Assembly (NCBI GenBank): GCA_029863035.1 | Contig: JAOTWH010000026.1 | Location: 1-16,709 of the forward strand | DNA length: 16,709 nucleotides | Origin: Acidimicrobiia bacterium | GTDB taxonomy: Bacteria; Actinomycetota; Acidimicrobiia; UBA5794; JAOTWH01 | Direction of reading: 5' to 3' | Part shown: positions 14,584 through 16,709 of the stretch, one piece after another | Position numbering within the stretch: position 1 is the stretch's first letter | Layout of the letters: every line of letters starts with the position of its first letter | Notes under the pieces: generated by a model | Database searches by the model: none | The model's input: only the letters and a program-made list of their open reading frames with translations | What the model was told of the DNA's origin: nothing | Made by a program: the position numbers and the translations under genes

Positions 14584-15357
14584 ATGGATACTGGACTAAC
14601 AGGCAAGGGCGTGTTGGTAACCGGCGGAGCAGGTGGCATCGGCCACGCCGTCGTTCGAGCCTTCGCCTCAGAGGGGGCCCGAGTCGCCGTGCATTATCGG
14701 ACCAACGCGGACGCCGCCAAAGCCCTGGCCCAAGAGGTGAGCGGAGTGGCTCTGCAGGCCGACCTCCGCACCGAGGACGAAGCAGACGCTCTGGTTCCTC
14801 GCGCTCTGGAGTTGATTGGGACGCTGGACGTTTGCGTGGCCAACGCCGGGGCCTGGCCCGCCGAGGATCGGCCACTTTGGAACCTCGACCTGCAGCGATG
14901 GCAAGAAACGATCGGCTCCAATCTGACCGTCGCCTTTCTTACAGCTCGGTCCTTTCTTAGGCATGCGGCCGCCACCAAGTCTGGCTCGCTGGTGTTGGTC
15001 GGATCGACGGCCGGGATCTACGGCGAGGCGGGCCATGCCGACTATGCCGCAGCCAAAGGGGGCATCATCACCGGACTGCTTCTGAGCGCCAAGAACGAGG
15101 CGGCCCGCATTGGCAATGGGGTACGGGTGAACGCGGTCGCTCCTGGTTGGACCCTCACTCCCATGATCGGCGACAAGGGCCTTGACGATGATCACGTGGC
15201 ACGGGTCACTGCGACGATGTCGCTGAAGAAGCTGGGCACTCCCGAGGACGTGGCGGCGGCGGTGGTGATGTTGGCATCCGATCGGGTATCGGGACACATC
15301 AGTGGTCAGGTCATCACCGTGGCAGGCGGCATGGAAGGGCGGCAGATTTCTTCATGA
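14584..15357 (+). CDS. Short-chain dehydrogenase/reductase (classical SDR, FabG-like)
   Basis: The 257-residue cytosolic Rossmann-fold enzyme has the cofactor loop TGGAGGIG (13-20), NAG (87-89), Asn113, the catalytic Ser141, Tyr154 and Lys158 (DYAAAK), NAVAPGWTLTPM near 183, and the C-terminal SGQVITVAGGM. All four catalytic residues are present. Arg39 after the second strand (HYRTN) suggests NADP(H). The substrate cannot be told; the sequence is close to 3-oxoacyl-ACP reductase-type SDRs, but there are no fatty-acid or polyketide genes nearby. It is divergent from the PPOX gene. Its TGA is only 45 nt before the SelW-like gene, which has its own promoter box but could also be read through. 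Confidence 0.93.
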   Translation: MDTGLTGKGVLVTGGAGGIGHAVVRAFASEGARVAVHYRTNADAAKALAQEVSGVALQADLRTEDEADALVPRALELIGTLDVCVANAGAWPAEDRPLWNLDLQRWQETIGSNLTVAFLTARSFLRHAAATKSGSLVLVGSTAGIYGEAGHADYAAAKGGIITGLLLSAKNEAARIGNGVRVNAVAPGWTLTPMIGDKGLDDDHVARVTATMSLKKLGTPEDVAAAVVMLASDRVSGHISGQVITVAGGMEGRQISS

Positions 15358-15388
15358 CGGGCCGGGCGTTACCCAAGTGGCCGACCGC

Positions 15389-15394
15389 TAACCT
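15389..15394 (+). promoter_or_regulatory. Candidate -10 element (TAACCT) for the SelW-like gene
   Basis: TAACCT ends 8 nt before the ATG at 15403, in the 45-base gap after the SDR gene. No Shine-Dalgarno is seen. It supports 15403, upstream of the TGA, as the true start. Confidence 0.4.
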
Positions 15395-15402
15395 CGCTCC
15401 GC

Positions 15403-15636
15403 ATGAAGATCAGTCTTACCTACTGCGCCGTTTGAGGCTACACCGGCCGTGCCGTGAGCATGGCTACCCAGCTCCTCGAAGAATTCGAGGAGAACATCGA
15501 TGAGTTCAAACTCATCCCCTCAGATGGCGGTCGATTCGAGGTAGAGGTCGACGGCAACCTCGTCTACTCCAAGCTGGCTACTGGCCAACACGCCGAATAC
15601 GACGACGTGGCCGTGCCGATCCGAGCCCTTTCCTAG
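15403..15636 (+). CDS. SelW-like selenoprotein (Rdx family), in-frame UGA for selenocysteine at codon 11
   Basis: Reading ATG (15403) to TAG (15636) gives 77 residues with one in-frame TGA at 15433-15435. With TGA as U, the N-terminus is MKISLTYCAVUGYTGRAVSM; the motif YCxxUGY (Cys8, Sec11) is that of SelW, whose vertebrate form reads YCGAUGY. The rest fits the thioredoxin-like Rdx fold: a helix QLLEEFEENIDEFKLIP, then GGRFEVEVDGNLVYSKLATGQ, matching the FEV...G.L..SK pattern of SelW, and a final helix. Rdx proteins are small cytosolic thiol/selenol redox proteins; the partner is unknown. A hairpin directly 3' of the TGA could be a bacterial SECIS. A conventional reading would start at the ATG at 15460 or 15454 and lose the redox site. 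Decoding would need selA, selB, selC and selD elsewhere in the genome. A CxxC ancestor with a Cys-to-stop mutation is the main alternative. Confidence 0.87.
15437..15459 (+). promoter_or_regulatory. Candidate bacterial SECIS hairpin 3' of the UGA
   Basis: Starting two bases after the UGA, GCU pairs with AGC, A is bulged, CA pairs with UG, one C is bulged, and CGGC pairs with GCCG around the apical loop CGU (15448-15450). That gives nine pairs with two single-base bulges. Bacterial SECIS elements sit in the coding sequence just after the UGA and carry a G near the start of a small apical loop, as here. The loop is closer to the UGA than in E. coli fdhF. An alternative hairpin (GCCGU-GAGC-AUGGC, 15451-15464) competes. 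Confidence 0.55.
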
Positions 15637-15673
15637 TCGGTCCAGAGGGCGTCAACGGTGGCGTGATCTTCTT

Positions 15674-15690
15674 CGAGGGCCCAGGCCTCG
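15674..15690. terminator. Short hairpin between convergent genes
   Basis: CGAGG (15674-15678) pairs with CCTCG (15686-15690) around a 7-base loop, between the SelW-like stop (15636) and the stop of the convergent gene (15696). There is no T-run. Its position, not its strength, suggests termination. Confidence 0.25.
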
Positions 15691-15695
15691 CTCGA

Positions 15696-16046
15696 TTACT
15701 CCCCGAAGATGGTGGCGTCGGTTACCGACTTGTACAGGGCGCCGGTCCAGTTCTGGCTCTGGTCGTCGAACATACTGAAAAGCTCGTCCTGGAGCTTGCC
15801 GAACAGCCCGTCTTCTCTTCCAGCCGCCGCCAGCCGGTCCTGGGCTCCGTAGCTGTCTAGTTGCAGCAATTGGTGTACGGCGCCACCGGTCTTGTCAGAC
15901 GCGTACATGGCGAAGTAAGTGCCAATGTATTTGATACCTTCCGGCATAGCGTTGGCGTACTCCTTCTCGTTGGCGTCCAACCAAGCCTGGAGCTCGCGGG
16001 CCTTGCCCTGCTTGAGGTCTCCCCCGTTATGAAGGATGAAGTTCAT
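15696..16046 (-). CDS. Small protein, possibly dimeric alpha/beta-barrel fold, function unknown
   Basis: The 116-residue soluble protein begins MNFILHNGGDLKQGKARELQ and continues AWLDANEKEYANAMPEGIKY, IGTYFAMYASDKTGGAVHQL and LQLDSYGAQDRLAAA. A strand, then a KxGKxxExQxWL helix, then a second strand ending in a Tyr-rich segment and another helix is what dimeric ferredoxin-like alpha/beta-barrel proteins (NIPSNAP/EthD-like) look like. I cannot name a family. The ATG at 16046 follows a strong purine stretch, AAGGGAGGG (16059-16051), so the 53-residue extension to 16205, which overlaps the upstream gene, is rejected. It lies 35 nt after the inositol monophosphatase-like gene and is probably co-transcribed. 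Confidence 0.75.
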   Translation of the reverse strand: MNFILHNGGDLKQGKARELQAWLDANEKEYANAMPEGIKYIGTYFAMYASDKTGGAVHQLLQLDSYGAQDRLAAAGREDGLFGKLQDELFSMFDDQSQNWTGALYKSVTDATIFGE

Positions 16047-16081
16047 CCTGCCCTCCCTTCTACTAATGGGCGTTCGCGAAG

Positions 16082-16709
16082 TTAGTCGCTGTTTTTGAGG
16101 CGCGCTGGCAGTTGAGTGACAACGGCCGCGCTGAGCTGACCGTGGATCCGCCCATTGGAGGCGATCAAGGTCTTGGTCCCGGGGCCAGCGCCAACACCTT
16201 GCCAATCGGTGGCCAGCCCGCCGGCCTCGGTGACCAACAGCAGCCCGGCCGCGATGTCCCAGGGCGCCAAAACCAGTTCGAAGAATCCATCGAATCGACC
16301 CGCCGCCACCCAGGCGAGATCGAGCGCGGCCGACCCGAACCGCCGAATCCCTTGGACGTGTTTGAGCACCTCGGCCAGCACGTTCGTGTATTCGACGGCG
16401 TGCTGACGATGGTCATACCCGAAACCGGTGGCTACCACCGCCTTCTCGAAGTCTCCTTGCTGGCTCACCGACATCGGCGCGCCGTTGAGCTGAGCGCCGT
16501 TGCCTTTCTCTGCGGTGAACTCCTCACCCGTCACAACGTCAAGGACTACGCCAACCAGGGGTTGGGAACCGTCGTACAGCGCCACCGACACCGCAACCTG
16601 TGGGATGGCAGCGATGAAGTTGACGGTTCCGTCTAGCGGATCGATGAACCATCGTCTCCCGCCGTCCGGTCCGCTTACTCCACTCTCCTCCGCCACGATG
16701 GCGTCGTGG
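16082..16709 (-). CDS. Inositol monophosphatase family protein, 5' end outside window
   Basis: The last 208 residues are visible; the frame is open to the window edge with HDAIVAEESG, the region holding the metal-binding Glu. About 60 N-terminal residues are missing. The metal-binding motif WFIDPLDGTVNF and the C-terminal APWDIAAGLLLVTEAGG mark the Mg-dependent phosphatase fold (SuhB, CysQ, HisN, fructose-bisphosphatase relatives). VATGFGYDHR and IRRFGSAALDLAWVAAGRFD between them are typical of the IMPase/SuhB branch. The likely reaction is dephosphorylation of myo-inositol 1-phosphate or a related sugar or nucleotide phosphate in the cytosol; the exact substrate cannot be read from motifs. 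A GTG at 16696 is internal to the conserved motif and is not the real start. Confidence 0.92.
   Translation of the reverse strand, partial: HDAIVAEESGVSGPDGGRRWFIDPLDGTVNFIAAIPQVAVSVALYDGSQPLVGVVLDVVTGEEFTAEKGNGAQLNGAPMSVSQQGDFEKAVVATGFGYDHRQHAVEYTNVLAEVLKHVQGIRRFGSAALDLAWVAAGRFDGFFELVLAPWDIAAGLLLVTEAGGLATDWQGVGAGPGTKTLIASNGRIHGQLSAAVVTQLPARLKNSD

Noticed and set aside
14668..15297. Minus-strand frame of 209 residues
   Set aside because: Antisense to the SDR gene, which has complete catalytic residues.
15454..15636. 60-residue gene starting after the TGA as the complete Rdx protein
   Set aside because: It lacks the first strand and the whole CxxU site, while the upstream codons match the family exactly.
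1..16709. A defence system, phage or biosynthetic cluster
   Set aside because: No nuclease, integrase, toxin, PKS or NRPS signatures; every sizeable frame is accounted for by ordinary metabolic, transport or envelope genes.

Overview
The window looks like a compact, GC-rich actinobacterial chromosome segment, most likely class Acidimicrobiia. This is inferred from a bS22-type mini ribosomal protein, a PAC2 protein, an F420/PPOX-type flavin-fold protein, Thr/Pro-linker lipoproteins, a secreted trypsin with C-terminal FFFGDP/GDWDGDG repeats, and many promoters placed as for leaderless transcripts (TAnnnT 6-10 nt before the start). There are no RNA genes, mobile elements, CRISPR arrays or phage genes. 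Genes are tightly packed and no gene-free stretch exceeds about 150 bases.

Layout. 1-941 (-): 5' part of an ALDH7-type aldehyde dehydrogenase. 1035-2776 (+): a CDF cation transporter overlapping homoserine kinase, which carries an in-frame TAG. 2800-3534 (-): class-I amidotransferase-like peptidase C26. 3654-3743 (+): a 29-residue bS22-like ribosomal protein gene starting with TTG. 3772-5633 (-): secreted trypsin-like protease with an Ig/cadherin-like domain and repeats, its signal peptide split by a -1 frameshift. 5673-6533 (-): PAC2 protein, divergent from a small two-TM protein at 6588-6926 (+). 6923-9575 (-): copper operon csoR-copZ-copA with a CsoR-type inverted repeat in its promoter. 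9710-11794 (+): transsulfuration pair, a cystathionine beta-synthase lacking its C-terminal CBS domains and a cystathionine gamma-synthase/lyase broken by a -1 frameshift. 11794-12960 (+): a coupled lipoprotein. 12957-14528 (-): PPOX protein, lipoprotein and DUF1684 protein. 14584-15357 (+): SDR oxidoreductase. 15403-15636 (+): a SelW-like selenoprotein read through UGA. 15696-16709 (-): a small alpha/beta-barrel-like protein and a truncated inositol monophosphatase family gene.

The most notable find is the selenoprotein. An ATG-to-TAG frame of 77 residues contains one TGA exactly at the U position of the SelW motif YCxxUGY, and a bulged hairpin with a CGU apical loop lies directly 3' of the TGA. 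A conventional gene caller would start at an internal ATG and lose the redox motif.

Together the genes cover copper efflux and its sensing, sulfur and aspartate-family amino acid metabolism, redox housekeeping and extracytoplasmic proteins. Three genes carry single-base lesions (one nonsense, two short-homopolymer deletions). These may be sequence or assembly errors or real decay, and reads are needed to decide.
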